From NCBI RefSeq assembly GCF_020410745.1, contig NZ_CP084528.1, positions 1,922,001-1,986,000 on the forward strand: a DNA stretch of 64,000 nt, written 5' to 3'. The DNA comes from Kaistella polysaccharea. Lineage in GTDB: Bacteria; Bacteroidota; Bacteroidia; Flavobacteriales; Weeksellaceae. The translations under genes and the position numbers were made by a program. Of the stretch, positions 8,380-17,425 are shown in pieces. The notes under the pieces are model-generated. The model did no database searches and was not told where the DNA came from. It saw nothing but the letters and a program-made list of their open reading frames with translations. Positions within the stretch are counted from its first letter, which is position 1; each line of letters starts with the position of its first letter.

Positions 8380-9219
8380 ATGATTTTGAAAAAATTGATC
8401 GTATCATTCCTTGTCATTCAATCAATAATAAACTGGGCTCAAATCAAAGATCCAGCCTCATTTTTTCCCGAAAAAAAAACGAAGGTTTTGGTGGTCGGTA
8501 CTTTTCACTTTGATTATCCGAATTTAGATGTAACTAAGGTTTTAGATGCGGATAAAATTCACGTTTTGACCGAACCAAAAAAATCGGAAGTCACAGCATT
8601 GATCAACTATATTAAAAAGTTTAAACCCACGAAAATCGGCATTGAAGCTTACCCGAGTTGGAATGCAAAACAAAAATTAGATCAATATAAAGCGGGTAAA
8701 CTAAGAAATGTACGAGATGAACGATACCAAATAGGTTTTCGATTGGCTGCAGAACTAAAATTAGATACCATTTACAGTATAGATGCGGCATCGATGGATG
8801 AAGATTTGACCAATATTGATTCAGTTTACACCAAAAAGTTATTCGAAGATTTTGATTTTAAAAGTGAGGATCCCTTATCAAAAAACGTGTCAGATTGGTT
8901 TGCTTATGAAAACAGTTTGGTCTCTAAAATGACGATTTTAGATAATTTTAAAAGAACCAACTCCCGCAAATATCATCAGTTAGGTTATGGAGCATACTTA
9001 GTTGGGGATTTTAAATTAGACAATAATCGGGGTGCAGATATACTGGCAATTTGGTGGTATAATAGAAATCTTCGGATTTTTAGAAAAATTCAGGAGATGA
9101 AATCGTCTCCGGATGACCGATTATTAATTTTGATCGGCAATGGTCATGCTTCAGTGTTACGCCAACTTTTAGAAAGTTCACCAGAATTTGAGTTTATTGA
9201 GTTTGAGAATTTAAAGTAA
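8380..9219 (+). CDS. DUF5694 family protein (TraB/ChaN-like fold), secreted
   Basis: 279 residues with an N-terminal signal peptide (MILKKLIVSFLVIQSIINWAQ). The mature protein begins KVLVVGTFHFDYPNLD and ends with IGNGHASVLRQLLE. The paired GTFHF and GNGHA elements, with a glutamate-containing KIGIEAYPS between them, are the signature of the DUF5694 group, which resembles the TraB/ChaN-type fold. Biochemical function is not established; a peptidase-like or haem/metal-binding activity in the periplasm is conceivable. Separated by 60 bp from the barrel gene on the same strand, so the two may be co-transcribed. Confidence 0.7.
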   Translation: MILKKLIVSFLVIQSIINWAQIKDPASFFPEKKTKVLVVGTFHFDYPNLDVTKVLDADKIHVLTEPKKSEVTALINYIKKFKPTKIGIEAYPSWNAKQKLDQYKAGKLRNVRDERYQIGFRLAAELKLDTIYSIDAASMDEDLTNIDSVYTKKLFEDFDFKSEDPLSKNVSDWFAYENSLVSKMTILDNFKRTNSRKYHQLGYGAYLVGDFKLDNNRGADILAIWWYNRNLRIFRKIQEMKSSPDDRLLILIGNGHASVLRQLLESSPEFEFIEFENLK

Positions 9220-9254
9220 TCCTATCAATTTTCAATATCCTTTTCGCACAAAAA

Positions 9255-9277
9255 AATCGCCATATAAAATGGCGATT
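9255..9277 (-). terminator. Hairpin terminator of the 213-residue protein gene
   Basis: 9-bp perfect stem (9255-9263 / 9269-9277) followed by a T-run on the minus strand. It lies between convergent genes; the plus-strand side lacks a T-run. Confidence 0.7.
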
Positions 9278-9295
9278 AAGTATCATTGGTATTTC

Positions 9296-9937
9296 TTACG
9301 GTTTATTTGATAAAAAATATTCTGCTTCACCTTGTCCCCAATTGGGATCTAAATCCGATTTAGGCGGGTAAACTTTAAACTGATCCAATGATTTTTGAAA
9401 CAGCTCCAGGCCTTTTGCTTTACTACCGCCAAACTGTTCAGGCGTGTAATAAGTATCTTCAGCTCGTAGTAAGGTAATTCGGGGATTTTCCGGATCTAAT
9501 TTTTCCGCTTTACCCATCGCCTCTGCGCCAAGCATTGATTCGCTCATAAATCGGGATTGTGGATCAACCATCATTTTCAAATTATGAATCATTTTTTGTA
9601 AAATCAACAATTCAGCATTGTCTTTGCTTAGCTCCGCAGCTTTATCCAAACTTTTTTGTGCTTCTGCCGCAATGGCATCCAGTTGATCAACTTTTCCGGT
9701 ATGCATGAGGTTTCGTCCTTTTTCAATCGTCGCGTGCGAAGCATAATAGTACGGCAGCCACTGCGTTTTTTCTTTATCGCCAATCCTTGTGAAATCATTT
9801 GAAAGTGCGGTGAATTCTTCTGGAGTTTTTGCCTGTACCAGGTTGCCTACTTTTTCGGTCATTGCTTTTTCAAAAGCAGTTTGGGCGAATATGCTTACTG
9901 TAGAAAATAAAAGCAGTGTAAATAGTAATTTTTTCAT
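9296..9937 (-). CDS. Periplasmic helical (TPR-like) protein of unknown function
   Basis: 213 residues. MKKLLFTLLLFSTVSIFAQ is a signal peptide. The mature part is alpha-helical with Ala/Leu/Asp-Pro patterns resembling tetratricopeptide repeats (LDAIAAEAQKSLDKAAELSKDNAELLIL; AEKLDPENPRITLLRAEDTYYTPEQFGG). Likely a soluble periplasmic protein; homologues are, as far as I recall, mostly annotated as hypothetical in flavobacteria. It lies about 100 bp upstream, on the same strand, of the end region of the convergent DUF5694 gene and downstream of nothing obvious. Function not recognised. Confidence 0.7.
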   Translation of the reverse strand: MKKLLFTLLLFSTVSIFAQTAFEKAMTEKVGNLVQAKTPEEFTALSNDFTRIGDKEKTQWLPYYYASHATIEKGRNLMHTGKVDQLDAIAAEAQKSLDKAAELSKDNAELLILQKMIHNLKMMVDPQSRFMSESMLGAEAMGKAEKLDPENPRITLLRAEDTYYTPEQFGGSKAKGLELFQKSLDQFKVYPPKSDLDPNWGQGEAEYFLSNKP

Positions 9938-10044
9938 GATCTTAAATTTTATTTGTTGGTGTTTTGATAGATCAAAGGTATTTGACCAAACGTGTTTTTA
10001 AAAATTTTCTTTTCCGAAAGGTTGAATTGATGTTCTGAACCGTT

Positions 10045-12249
10045 CTACAAATTATTATTAATGGCATCATTCGTTTTATCAACGCCAAAACTGATGAATG
10101 CACCGATAAAAACAAAAGTATTTACGGGTGGTAAAACCGCCGAGCGTCTCTGACCATCCGCTGAGAAATTATATCCGAACACATTTTTTCTGCCTAAAAT
10201 ATTAGAAATACTCAGCACCAAAACGGTGAACGTTTTCGCATCTTTATTACCGAGATTCGGTAAATAATTTAAACTGAAATTTAATCCGCTATAATCTTTC
10301 AGTGTTCCTTCATGGCGGATAATATTGGTTTTATTTTCAGAAATAATATCATAATACGGCCGTCCAGAAGCATAAGTGTAAGACATATTAAATCCCGTTT
10401 TCCAACTGGTCACAAATTTTTTCGCCACTACAGAAAGGGTGTGTTTTGCCGCAAATCCCGGCGGTAAACTTACCGGATAATTCAGAAAATCTCTTTTGGT
10501 ATCCAGAAACGAATAGGAAATCCAGTAATCTATATTTTTTAAAGTCTTACGATCGCGCCAGAAAACTTCTACACCTTTTGCATAACCGCTTCCATTATTA
10601 TTATCCGCCATCTGATAATAGTCTTCACCGAAAGTTTTGGTGAGCTGCGTATAATTTTTGTAAAAAGTTTCTAATCGCAAACTACGTCCTTCAGATGACC
10701 GTTGAAGCTGGAAAATATAGTGATCAGCTTTCTGAAAGGTTAGTGGTTGGTCGGAATTTAAATATTTACTTTCCGGATTTTGATAGAAAATTCCATAGGC
10801 AACTGAAGTCGTCCATTCTTTTGAAAGACGATAGGCCACCGCAAATCGAGGTGCATAATTTTCAGTATTTAAATATGAGGAATGTTCTGCTCTAATTCCC
10901 AGTTTAAAAGATAAATTATTACTTAATCCCAAATCAGTTTCTGCAAAAGCTGCAGAAATTATATCATCATATTTCGTGGTTGCATTATTTTCTTCCTGAG
11001 CTGTATTCAATTCAAATCCAGCCCGAATTGCAGAGATTTTATTGATTTTTCGAACTAGAACCGTTTTAAAATTCAGGTAATTATTTTTGGTGCTGAAAAA
11101 ATTCTGCGGAGATTCAATATTTTTACTCAGTGTCGAAATTTGTAAGTCAGAGTCATTATAAGAATAAGAAGTTCCTACATTTAAAAGATACTTGCCAAAT
11201 TTTTGGCGAAAAGAAAGGTTTTGATAAAGATTGTTAGCACGCAAACCGGTTTGTATTTCCTCATATTCAGGATTTAAGCTGGGAGATTTGACAATCAATT
11301 TGTTGAAATCGAAATTTCCATAATATTTAAACATACCGCCTGATTTTGTTTTGAACCTGAAATTGAGATCGCCACCCAGGCCTTGCGGACTTTGTATGAA
11401 GTTTGTATTGTAAGAGGCAATTTTTTGTATCAAACCGAGATTGAAATAGCTAAGACTCGCGCCATAAGAATAGGTTTTATCAGTAGAGAGTTTCTGTAAA
11501 CTGGCATTCACGAAAAGAGGAGAAATACCAAAATCATAGGAACTGGTTTCGGGTAAATCAACACTTTCTAATATCAGAACTCCGGATAATGCCTGACCAT
11601 AAAGCGCGGAATAACCACCACTCGAAAATATATTGCCTTTGAATAACGAGGTATTGAAACGATCACGACCCGGAATTCCCGGTACCGAAGTACTGAAGTA
11701 GTTGTTGATCAAACTTCCATCCATAAAAATTTTAGTTTCAACCCCGCTTCCACCCCGAACAAAAAGACCTTCATTTTCTCCAACTTTCTGCACGCCAGGC
11801 AGGTAATTTAGTGCAGAAGAAATTTGTCCGTCTGCACCCGCGGTCGTATAAATATCAATTGGAGTCAGGAGTACGGTCGCTCTTTTCTTATCACTGGCCT
11901 CGATGGAACCTGCAGAAATTACTACCGCATCGATCTCTGAAATTTGTTCCTTTAAGTCAGAATTTATAATGACGTTTTCGCTTCCAAGTGAAATAGGTTT
12001 TTCAATATCCACAAATTTTGAATTTGAAAATACCAAAATTTGAGTCCCTTTTACTGAAGTTTGAAATGAATAGTTACCATCGGAATCTGTAGTGGCACCG
12101 TCATAAGTATCTTTCAAGGTGACTGAAATATCTTTCACTCCTTTGTTCTTAAAACTAACTTTCCCCGAAATCGAAATTTGGGCAGTAGCACCAATTGAGG
12201 AGCAGAAAATTAGGAGGCAAAGAATCTTAGATAAAATTGAAGTCAGCAT
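10045..12249 (-). CDS. TonB-dependent outer-membrane receptor with CarboxypepD_reg-like domain
   Basis: 734 residues from the preferred ATG, which starts a signal peptide (MLTSILSKILCLLIFCSSIGATAQ); the longer frame adds 27 non-signal residues. Residues ~25-105 form the carboxypeptidase-regulatory-like beta-sandwich (ISGKVSFKNKGVKDISVTLKDTYDG..TDSDGNYSF), then a plug domain (SALNYLPGVQKVGENEGLFVRGG) and a 22-strand barrel. It would import a substrate across the outer membrane using TonB/ExbBD energy. There is no adjacent SusD partner, so it is not a typical glycan SusCD pair; the substrate may be a metal chelate, vitamin or peptide. At about 730 residues it is shorter than SusC-type receptors. 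Confidence 0.9.
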   Translation of the reverse strand: MLTSILSKILCLLIFCSSIGATAQISISGKVSFKNKGVKDISVTLKDTYDGATTDSDGNYSFQTSVKGTQILVFSNSKFVDIEKPISLGSENVIINSDLKEQISEIDAVVISAGSIEASDKKRATVLLTPIDIYTTAGADGQISSALNYLPGVQKVGENEGLFVRGGSGVETKIFMDGSLINNYFSTSVPGIPGRDRFNTSLFKGNIFSSGGYSALYGQALSGVLILESVDLPETSSYDFGISPLFVNASLQKLSTDKTYSYGASLSYFNLGLIQKIASYNTNFIQSPQGLGGDLNFRFKTKSGGMFKYYGNFDFNKLIVKSPSLNPEYEEIQTGLRANNLYQNLSFRQKFGKYLLNVGTSYSYNDSDLQISTLSKNIESPQNFFSTKNNYLNFKTVLVRKINKISAIRAGFELNTAQEENNATTKYDDIISAAFAETDLGLSNNLSFKLGIRAEHSSYLNTENYAPRFAVAYRLSKEWTTSVAYGIFYQNPESKYLNSDQPLTFQKADHYIFQLQRSSEGRSLRLETFYKNYTQLTKTFGEDYYQMADNNNGSGYAKGVEVFWRDRKTLKNIDYWISYSFLDTKRDFLNYPVSLPPGFAAKHTLSVVAKKFVTSWKTGFNMSYTYASGRPYYDIISENKTNIIRHEGTLKDYSGLNFSLNYLPNLGNKDAKTFTVLVLSISNILGRKNVFGYNFSADGQRRSAVLPPVNTFVFIGAFISFGVDKTNDAINNNL

Positions 12250-12391
12250 GGTGATGAGTTTTATGCTGTAAAAGTATTGCGGAATAAAATTTGCTGAAAA
12301 TTTATTGTGCCCAACCGTAAAATTTCGCACCTGAACGGTAGTTATATTCTATTTCGTATTTTTACTCTATTATTAACATAAAATATTTACT

Positions 12392-12895
12392 ATGAAAATC
12401 GCAACACTGTCAACACTCTTTTGCAGCGCGTTACTTGCTGTATCGTGTACAACAACGAAATCTTACGTTGTAAATTCCAAAAGTGGAACGCAAACACAAG
12501 GAACTGCTAATTTCAAACAGATGGGGAAGAAAGTTACCATGGATTTGAATGTCTATAAACTCACGCCTGGGATTCACGCTGTACACATTCATGAAAAAGG
12601 AGATTGCTCCGCAACCGATGCAAGTTCCGCAGGAGGACACTGGAACCCAACAACTGAGATGCACGGAAAATGGGGGAAAGACCAATATCACATGGGAGAT
12701 ATCGGTAATTTAGTGGCTGATAAAGACGGAACTGCGAGATTGAATTTCAATACCGATAAATGGTGTTTGGGATGTGCTGATCCGGCGAAAAATATCATGG
12801 GAAAAGCAATAGTAATTCATGCTGATAAAGATGATTTTATGACACAACCGACGGGTAATGCTGGTGGTAGAGTAGGATGTGTTGAAATAAAATAA
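12392..12895 (+). CDS. sodC: Superoxide dismutase [Cu-Zn], lipoprotein
   Basis: 167 residues. Converts superoxide to oxygen and hydrogen peroxide in the periplasm. The N-terminus MKIATLSTLFCSALLAVSC is a lipoprotein signal with a lipobox cysteine. Metal ligands are recognisable in HAVHIHEKGDC, GGHWNP, HGKWGKDQYHMGDIGNL and the late IVIHADKDD; the active-site arginine is in TGNAGGRVGC. Two extra cysteines occur in WCLGCADPAKN. The gene stands alone and diverges from the TonB receptor. A strong terminator follows. Confidence 0.95.
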   Translation: MKIATLSTLFCSALLAVSCTTTKSYVVNSKSGTQTQGTANFKQMGKKVTMDLNVYKLTPGIHAVHIHEKGDCSATDASSAGGHWNPTTEMHGKWGKDQYHMGDIGNLVADKDGTARLNFNTDKWCLGCADPAKNIMGKAIVIHADKDDFMTQPTGNAGGRVGCVEIK

Positions 12896-12916
12896 TTCGA
12901 TAAAACTCCTTAAAAT

Positions 12917-12951
12917 AAAATCCGTCGTAGAAAATATCTACGACGGATTTT
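12917..12951. terminator. Bidirectional terminator between sodC and clpC
   Basis: Perfect 15-bp stem (12917-12931 / 12937-12951) with a 5-base loop, T-rich on both strands. It serves the convergent sodC and clpC genes. Confidence 0.85.
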
Positions 12952-12971
12952 TAATTATAATTTGAAAAAAA

Positions 12972-15491
12972 TTACTTCGCTGAAGTCTTCTTTTTTAAAG
13001 GTTCACCTTCTAAACCATCTTTCGCTTCATTAAGCTTTAAGACAACGGTTCCACCTTCAGTTAATTGCTTATTTACCAGCATTTCTGCTAACAAATCTTC
13101 TATGTATTTTTGGATCGCACGTTTTAAAGGTCTCGCTCCAAAATCTTTGTCCCAGCCTTTCTCTGCAATAAAATCTTTTGCCTCATCGGTAAGATCTACT
13201 TTATAATTGAGCTTTTCTAAACGTTTGTAGAGTTTACTCAATTCCAGATCGATAATTTTAGAAATATCTTCTTTTTCTAAATTGTTAAAGATTACAATAT
13301 CATCTATCCTGTTTAAAAATTCAGGAGCAAAGGCTTTTTTCAACGCGTTTTCGATAGTACTTCGAGCTCTTGCATCAGTATTGGTTTTCTTTGCATTTGT
13401 GCCGAATCCTACACCGTCACCGAAATCTTTCAGATCCCGCGTTCCGATATTTGAAGTTAAAATGATGATCGTATTTCTAAAATCAATCTTACGGCCTAAT
13501 GAATCGGTTACAAAACCTTCATCTAAAATCTGCAGTAAAATATTGAACACATCTGGATGTGCTTTTTCAATTTCATCTAAAAGTACTACTGCATAAGGTT
13601 TACGTCTCACCGCTTCGGTAAGCTGACCACCTTCTTCATAACCAACATATCCCGGAGGCGCTCCCACCAAACGAGAAACTGCGAATTTCTCCATGTACTC
13701 ACTCATGTCAATACGGATAAGGGCTTCATCAGAATCGAAGAGTTCACGCGCCATTACTTTTGCAAGCTCTGTTTTCCCTACACCTGTTGTTCCGAGGAAA
13801 ATAAATGTTCCAATCGGACGGTTTGGATCTTTCAAACCTGCTCTATTTCTTTGGATGGCTTTCACCACTTTTTTCACTGCCTCTGGTTGTCCGATCACTT
13901 TACCGTTCAACATTTCATCCATGAGTGCAAGTTTGTCCAGCTCATTTTTCCCTACTTTCGTTACTGGAATACCGCTCATCATAGAAACTACTTCAGCAAC
14001 ATTTTCTTCTGTTACCGTTTCTTTCTTTTCTTTAACATCTTTATCCCAAGCTTCTTGTGCGATATTAAGCTCGATCTGTAAACGCTCTTCTTCGTCTTTC
14101 AGCTTTCTTGCTTCCAGATAATCTTGCTTTTTTACAGCCTGTTGTTTCTGTTCTTTTATCTTTTCAATGGTCGTCTCAAATTCAATGATTTGGGTAGGAA
14201 CTTTCATGTTTTTAATATATACACGAGAGCCTGCTTCATCCATCGCATCGATCGCCTTATCTGGTAAAAATCGGTCGGTGATATATCTTGCAGTTAAGTT
14301 CACACACGCTAAAATCGCTTCGTCGGTATAAGTTACGTTGTGGTGATCTTCGTATTTATCTTTAATTTGATTAAGGATTTGAATTGTTTCTTCTAAAGTG
14401 GTTGGTTCTACCATCACTTTTTGGAAACGTCGCTCCAAAGCACCATCTTTCTCAATATACTGGCGGTATTCATCTAAAGTTGTTGCACCAATACATTGAA
14501 TCTCTCCTCTTGCCAAAGCTGGCTTAAACATATTTGAAGCATCGAGACTACCGGTAGAACTACCAGCACCTACAATGGTATGTAATTCATCGATGAATAA
14601 AATGACGTCTCTGTTTTTTTCAAGTTCCGTCATGATGGCTTTCATTCTTTCTTCGAACTGGCCACGGTACTTTGTTCCGGCAACTAAACTTGCTAAATCA
14701 AGGGTGATTACCCGTTTTCCGTAAAGAACGCGCGATACTTTTTTCTGCTGTATTCTTAAAGCTAAACCTTCCGCAATTGCCGATTTACCAACACCTGGCT
14801 CTCCGATCAAAAGTGGATTGTTCTTTTTTCTTCTTGATAGAATTTGAGAAACTCTTTCGATTTCTTTTTCGCGCCCGATAACCGGATCAAGTTTCCCCTC
14901 TCGTGCTAAAGTCGTTAAATCTCTACCGAAATTATCAAGGGTTGGCGTCTTACTTTTACCAGTCCCGATATTTCCGGTTGGTTTTCTCATTTGTCCAAAT
15001 TCTTCACGCTCATCATCGTCGTCGTATGCACTCATCTTCGGATCCTGACCAGAACTTTTAAGCAATTTTTGATATTCTTTAGAAATCATTTCATAATCAA
15101 TATCGTAAGAGCTTAAAATACTGGTGGTCGGATCTTCTGGTTTATACAGAATTCCCAACAACAAGTGAACGGTATTTATTTCAGAACTTTGATATTGTCT
15201 GCATTCTAATTCTGATCGTTTTACCGCCTGATCCGCCATTTTCGTGAAAGATATTTTATCACTTTCTACTGCAAAGGGATTAAGACTGGCGACAGACATT
15301 GTTTCGATTTTTCTTTTTATTTGGGTTAAATCGGCTCCCAAATTTTGCATAATCTCTTTCGCAGAATTCTCCGTGGAGATGATTCCGAGAAGGAAATGTT
15401 CTGTATTCAGAAACTCGCTGTGCAAGCGTCTGGCTTCGTTTTTACTGAGTTTGAAAACTTGATCCAACCCAGCTGAAAATTGATGATCCAT
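12972..15491 (-). CDS. clpC: ATP-dependent Clp protease ATP-binding subunit ClpC
   Basis: 839 residues. AAA+ unfoldase that feeds substrates into ClpP. Domain order: double Clp_N repeat (~5-140), acidic linker (DDDDERE), first AAA+ module with Walker A GEPGVGKS at 230-237, a UVR-type coiled middle region (KKQDYLEARKLKDEEERLQ), second AAA+ module with Walker A GTTGVGKT near 566-573, and a ClpB-type D2-small domain. The short UVR middle region identifies ClpC rather than ClpB. No clpP or mcsAB neighbour is present. A possible -7 element (TAACTTTG) lies about 55 bp upstream. Confidence 0.95.
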   Translation of the reverse strand: MDHQFSAGLDQVFKLSKNEARRLHSEFLNTEHFLLGIISTENSAKEIMQNLGADLTQIKRKIETMSVASLNPFAVESDKISFTKMADQAVKRSELECRQYQSSEINTVHLLLGILYKPEDPTTSILSSYDIDYEMISKEYQKLLKSSGQDPKMSAYDDDDEREEFGQMRKPTGNIGTGKSKTPTLDNFGRDLTTLAREGKLDPVIGREKEIERVSQILSRRKKNNPLLIGEPGVGKSAIAEGLALRIQQKKVSRVLYGKRVITLDLASLVAGTKYRGQFEERMKAIMTELEKNRDVILFIDELHTIVGAGSSTGSLDASNMFKPALARGEIQCIGATTLDEYRQYIEKDGALERRFQKVMVEPTTLEETIQILNQIKDKYEDHHNVTYTDEAILACVNLTARYITDRFLPDKAIDAMDEAGSRVYIKNMKVPTQIIEFETTIEKIKEQKQQAVKKQDYLEARKLKDEEERLQIELNIAQEAWDKDVKEKKETVTEENVAEVVSMMSGIPVTKVGKNELDKLALMDEMLNGKVIGQPEAVKKVVKAIQRNRAGLKDPNRPIGTFIFLGTTGVGKTELAKVMARELFDSDEALIRIDMSEYMEKFAVSRLVGAPPGYVGYEEGGQLTEAVRRKPYAVVLLDEIEKAHPDVFNILLQILDEGFVTDSLGRKIDFRNTIIILTSNIGTRDLKDFGDGVGFGTNAKKTNTDARARSTIENALKKAFAPEFLNRIDDIVIFNNLEKEDISKIIDLELSKLYKRLEKLNYKVDLTDEAKDFIAEKGWDKDFGARPLKRAIQKYIEDLLAEMLVNKQLTEGGTVVLKLNEAKDGLEGEPLKKKTSAK

Positions 15492-15546
15492 ATATTGTTT
15501 CTCGTCTTGTTAATTTAAAAATAACTTACTTCCATAAGTCTTTAAC

Positions 15547-15554
15547 CAAAGTTA
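15547..15554 (-). promoter_or_regulatory. Candidate -7 promoter element for clpC
   Basis: Minus-strand TAACTTTG matches the Bacteroidota TAnnTTTG element. A TTTG lies further upstream but at only ~12 bp spacing, shorter than the usual ~19-21, so support is partial. Confidence 0.35.
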
Positions 15555-15649
15555 CAAATACTTTACCAAAAAGTAATTCAGACTATATGGCAGTAAAAGT
15601 TTCCTCAATTCGTTGAAAATGATTAGGTTTGTCTCCCCAAAAAAAAAAT

Positions 15650-15868
15650 ATGAGTCCAGAAATTACGAATTTTATCGGTTACGCAGCATCCTTTTTCATC
15701 GTCCTAAGTTTTGTACTGAAAGATATTAAAAGGATTAGAATTGTAAACCTCATTGGGTGTATTTGTTTCGTTATTTATGGAATTTACAGTGATTATCTTT
15801 GGCCAATCATTATACCAAATGCTATTCTTTGTTTCGTGCAGGTCTATCATTTGATCAAAAAAGCGTAA
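15650..15868 (+). CDS. Small integral membrane protein, YgjV-like
   Basis: 72 residues. The ATG at 15650 is chosen over an in-frame TTG 21 bp upstream inside an A-rich tract. About three hydrophobic segments: IGYAASFFIVLSFVL, IVNLIGCICFVIYGIY and WPIIIPNAILCFVQVYHLI, with a conserved charged turn KDIKRIR between the first two. This resembles half of a PQ-loop/YgjV-type membrane protein. Function unknown. It ends 9 bp before the following glycosyltransferase, so the two are likely co-transcribed. Confidence 0.6.
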   Translation: MSPEITNFIGYAASFFIVLSFVLKDIKRIRIVNLIGCICFVIYGIYSDYLWPIIIPNAILCFVQVYHLIKKA

Positions 15869-15877
15869 ATTGATGCG

Positions 15878-16972
15878 GTGCGAGTTATAGTAAGTGTTTT
15901 CAATAATTTATATACGGACCAACGCGTAGAAAAGGTTTGTAGAACATTGTCGGAAAACGGATATACTATAGAACTCATCGGCAATAACTGGGGCGGATTG
16001 CCTCCCATCAACCGGAATTATACGGTAACCCGATTAAAACTTCGGTCTAAAATTCTCCGCTTTGCGTATTTGGAATTTCAATGGAAACTATACAAACATC
16101 TTCTCCAAAAAGCAGATGAAAAGTGTATTTTACTTTCCAATGATTTAGATACGCTTTTGCCCAACTATCTGATTGCTAATAAACTTCAGATTCCGCTCGT
16201 TTTCGACAGCCATGAAATCTTCACCGAAATGCCTTCTGTAAAAGGAAGATTTACCCAAAAAATTTGGCGCGTTTTAGAAAAACAAATTTTGCCAAAAATT
16301 CGCTTTATGATGACCGCAAGCGAAAGTTATGCAGACTGGTTTGTAAAAACCTATCAAATTGAAAGACCTGTCGTGCTTCAGAATTTTCCATTATATATTC
16401 CGTCGTTTCAAAATTCGGAAGTAAATCATCCTCAAATTATTCTATATCAAGGTGTTATTAATCCTTCGCGGGGTTTAGATAAAATGATTCCCGCTATGAA
16501 ACATATTTCAGCGGCAGAATTATGGATTGCTGGTGATGGTCCAAAGAAAATCGAGTATGAAGGTCTAGCAAACGGCTTAGGACTTCAAAACAAAATACGG
16601 TTTTTAGGAAAATTATTGCCTGAAGATTTACGAAAAATAACCCACAAAGCCGATGTTGGTCTTAGCATTGAAGAAAATAACGGTCTCAGCTATTACTATT
16701 CCCTTCCGAACAAAATTTCAGATTATATTCAGGCGCGGGTTCCAATTGTCGTCTCAGATTTCCCTGAAATGAGTAAAGTGGTCGATACTTGGCAAGTTGG
16801 AGTAAAAATTGGAGATCACAATGAGCTGGCAGAAAAAATAAACAAAGTACTTCAAAACGGTAAACATTTTTACAGCTATAATCTTGAAAAAGCAGCAGTA
16901 GTAATGTGCTGGGAAAAAGAGGAGCCTAAACTATTGCACCTATTTCAGAAAGTGACAGAGGAAAACTTTTAG
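15878..16972 (+). CDS. Family 4-type glycosyltransferase (GT-B)
   Basis: 364 residues, GTG start (the nearby ATG at 15872 is out of frame and soon closed). N-terminal Rossmann half (RVIVSVFNNLYTDQRVEKVCRTLSENGYTIELIG) and C-terminal donor-binding half with IILYQGVINPSRGLDKMIPAM, ELWIAGDGP and the usual glutamate-containing GLSIEENNGLSYYYSLPNKISDYIQARVPIV. Cytoplasmic enzyme building a cell-surface glycan from an NDP-sugar; donor and acceptor not predictable. It clusters with a GT9-family enzyme and a convergent manC, pointing to surface polysaccharide or lipopolysaccharide synthesis. Confidence 0.85.
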   Translation: MRVIVSVFNNLYTDQRVEKVCRTLSENGYTIELIGNNWGGLPPINRNYTVTRLKLRSKILRFAYLEFQWKLYKHLLQKADEKCILLSNDLDTLLPNYLIANKLQIPLVFDSHEIFTEMPSVKGRFTQKIWRVLEKQILPKIRFMMTASESYADWFVKTYQIERPVVLQNFPLYIPSFQNSEVNHPQIILYQGVINPSRGLDKMIPAMKHISAAELWIAGDGPKKIEYEGLANGLGLQNKIRFLGKLLPEDLRKITHKADVGLSIEENNGLSYYYSLPNKISDYIQARVPIVVSDFPEMSKVVDTWQVGVKIGDHNELAEKINKVLQNGKHFYSYNLEKAAVVMCWEKEEPKLLHLFQKVTEENF

Positions 16973-17002
16973 GATTTCATATCTTTGCTAAAATTCGATT
17001 GA

Positions 17003-17425
17003 ATGATGACAATTAAAGAAAAACAGCAGGAAACTGTAGAATCTTTTGCCTTTTTAGAAGATTGGGAGCAGAAGTATGAATATATTATAGATTTAGGAAA
17101 AGAGCTGAAGGGAATGCCGGAAGATCGAAAAACGGAGGATAATTTAATTAAAGGTTGCCAATCGAAAGTGTGGATTGATGTTGATTTTAAAGACGGTAAA
17201 CTCAATTTCAACGCGGATTCTGATGGTATTTTGCCTAAAGGAATTGTCTCGCTTTTGGTTTCGATTTATAGTGGCCATTCCACACAGGAGATTTTAGATT
17301 CTGATTTCAAATTCATAGAGGAAATTGGGTTACAGGAATTTCTGTCGCCTTCCCGCGCCAATGGGCTAATGGCAATGACAAAACAAATTAAGTTTTACGC
17401 CGTCGCCTACCAGTTAAAATCGTGA
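17003..17425 (+). CDS. sufE: SufE-type sulfur acceptor protein
   Basis: 140 residues. SufE accepts sulfur from the SufS cysteine desulfurase and passes it to the SufBCD scaffold. The active cysteine is C52 in NLIKGCQSKVW; flanking FAFLEDWEQKYEYIIDLGKELKGMP and the C-terminal LSPSRANGLMAMTKQIK are diagnostic. The initiator may be either of two adjacent ATGs. It is not beside other suf genes: it sits between two glycosyltransferase genes and its stop codon overlaps the GTG start of the next gene by 4 bp (GTGA), so translation is probably coupled. Confidence 0.92.
   Translation: MMTIKEKQQETVESFAFLEDWEQKYEYIIDLGKELKGMPEDRKTEDNLIKGCQSKVWIDVDFKDGKLNFNADSDGILPKGIVSLLVSIYSGHSTQEILDSDFKFIEEIGLQEFLSPSRANGLMAMTKQIKFYAVAYQLKS

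Noticed and set aside
13282-14121. Open frames of 104 and 142 codons antisense to clpC
   Set aside because: They mirror the codon pattern of the strongly conserved ClpC frame, have Ser/Phe-rich composition typical of shadows, and no family signature.
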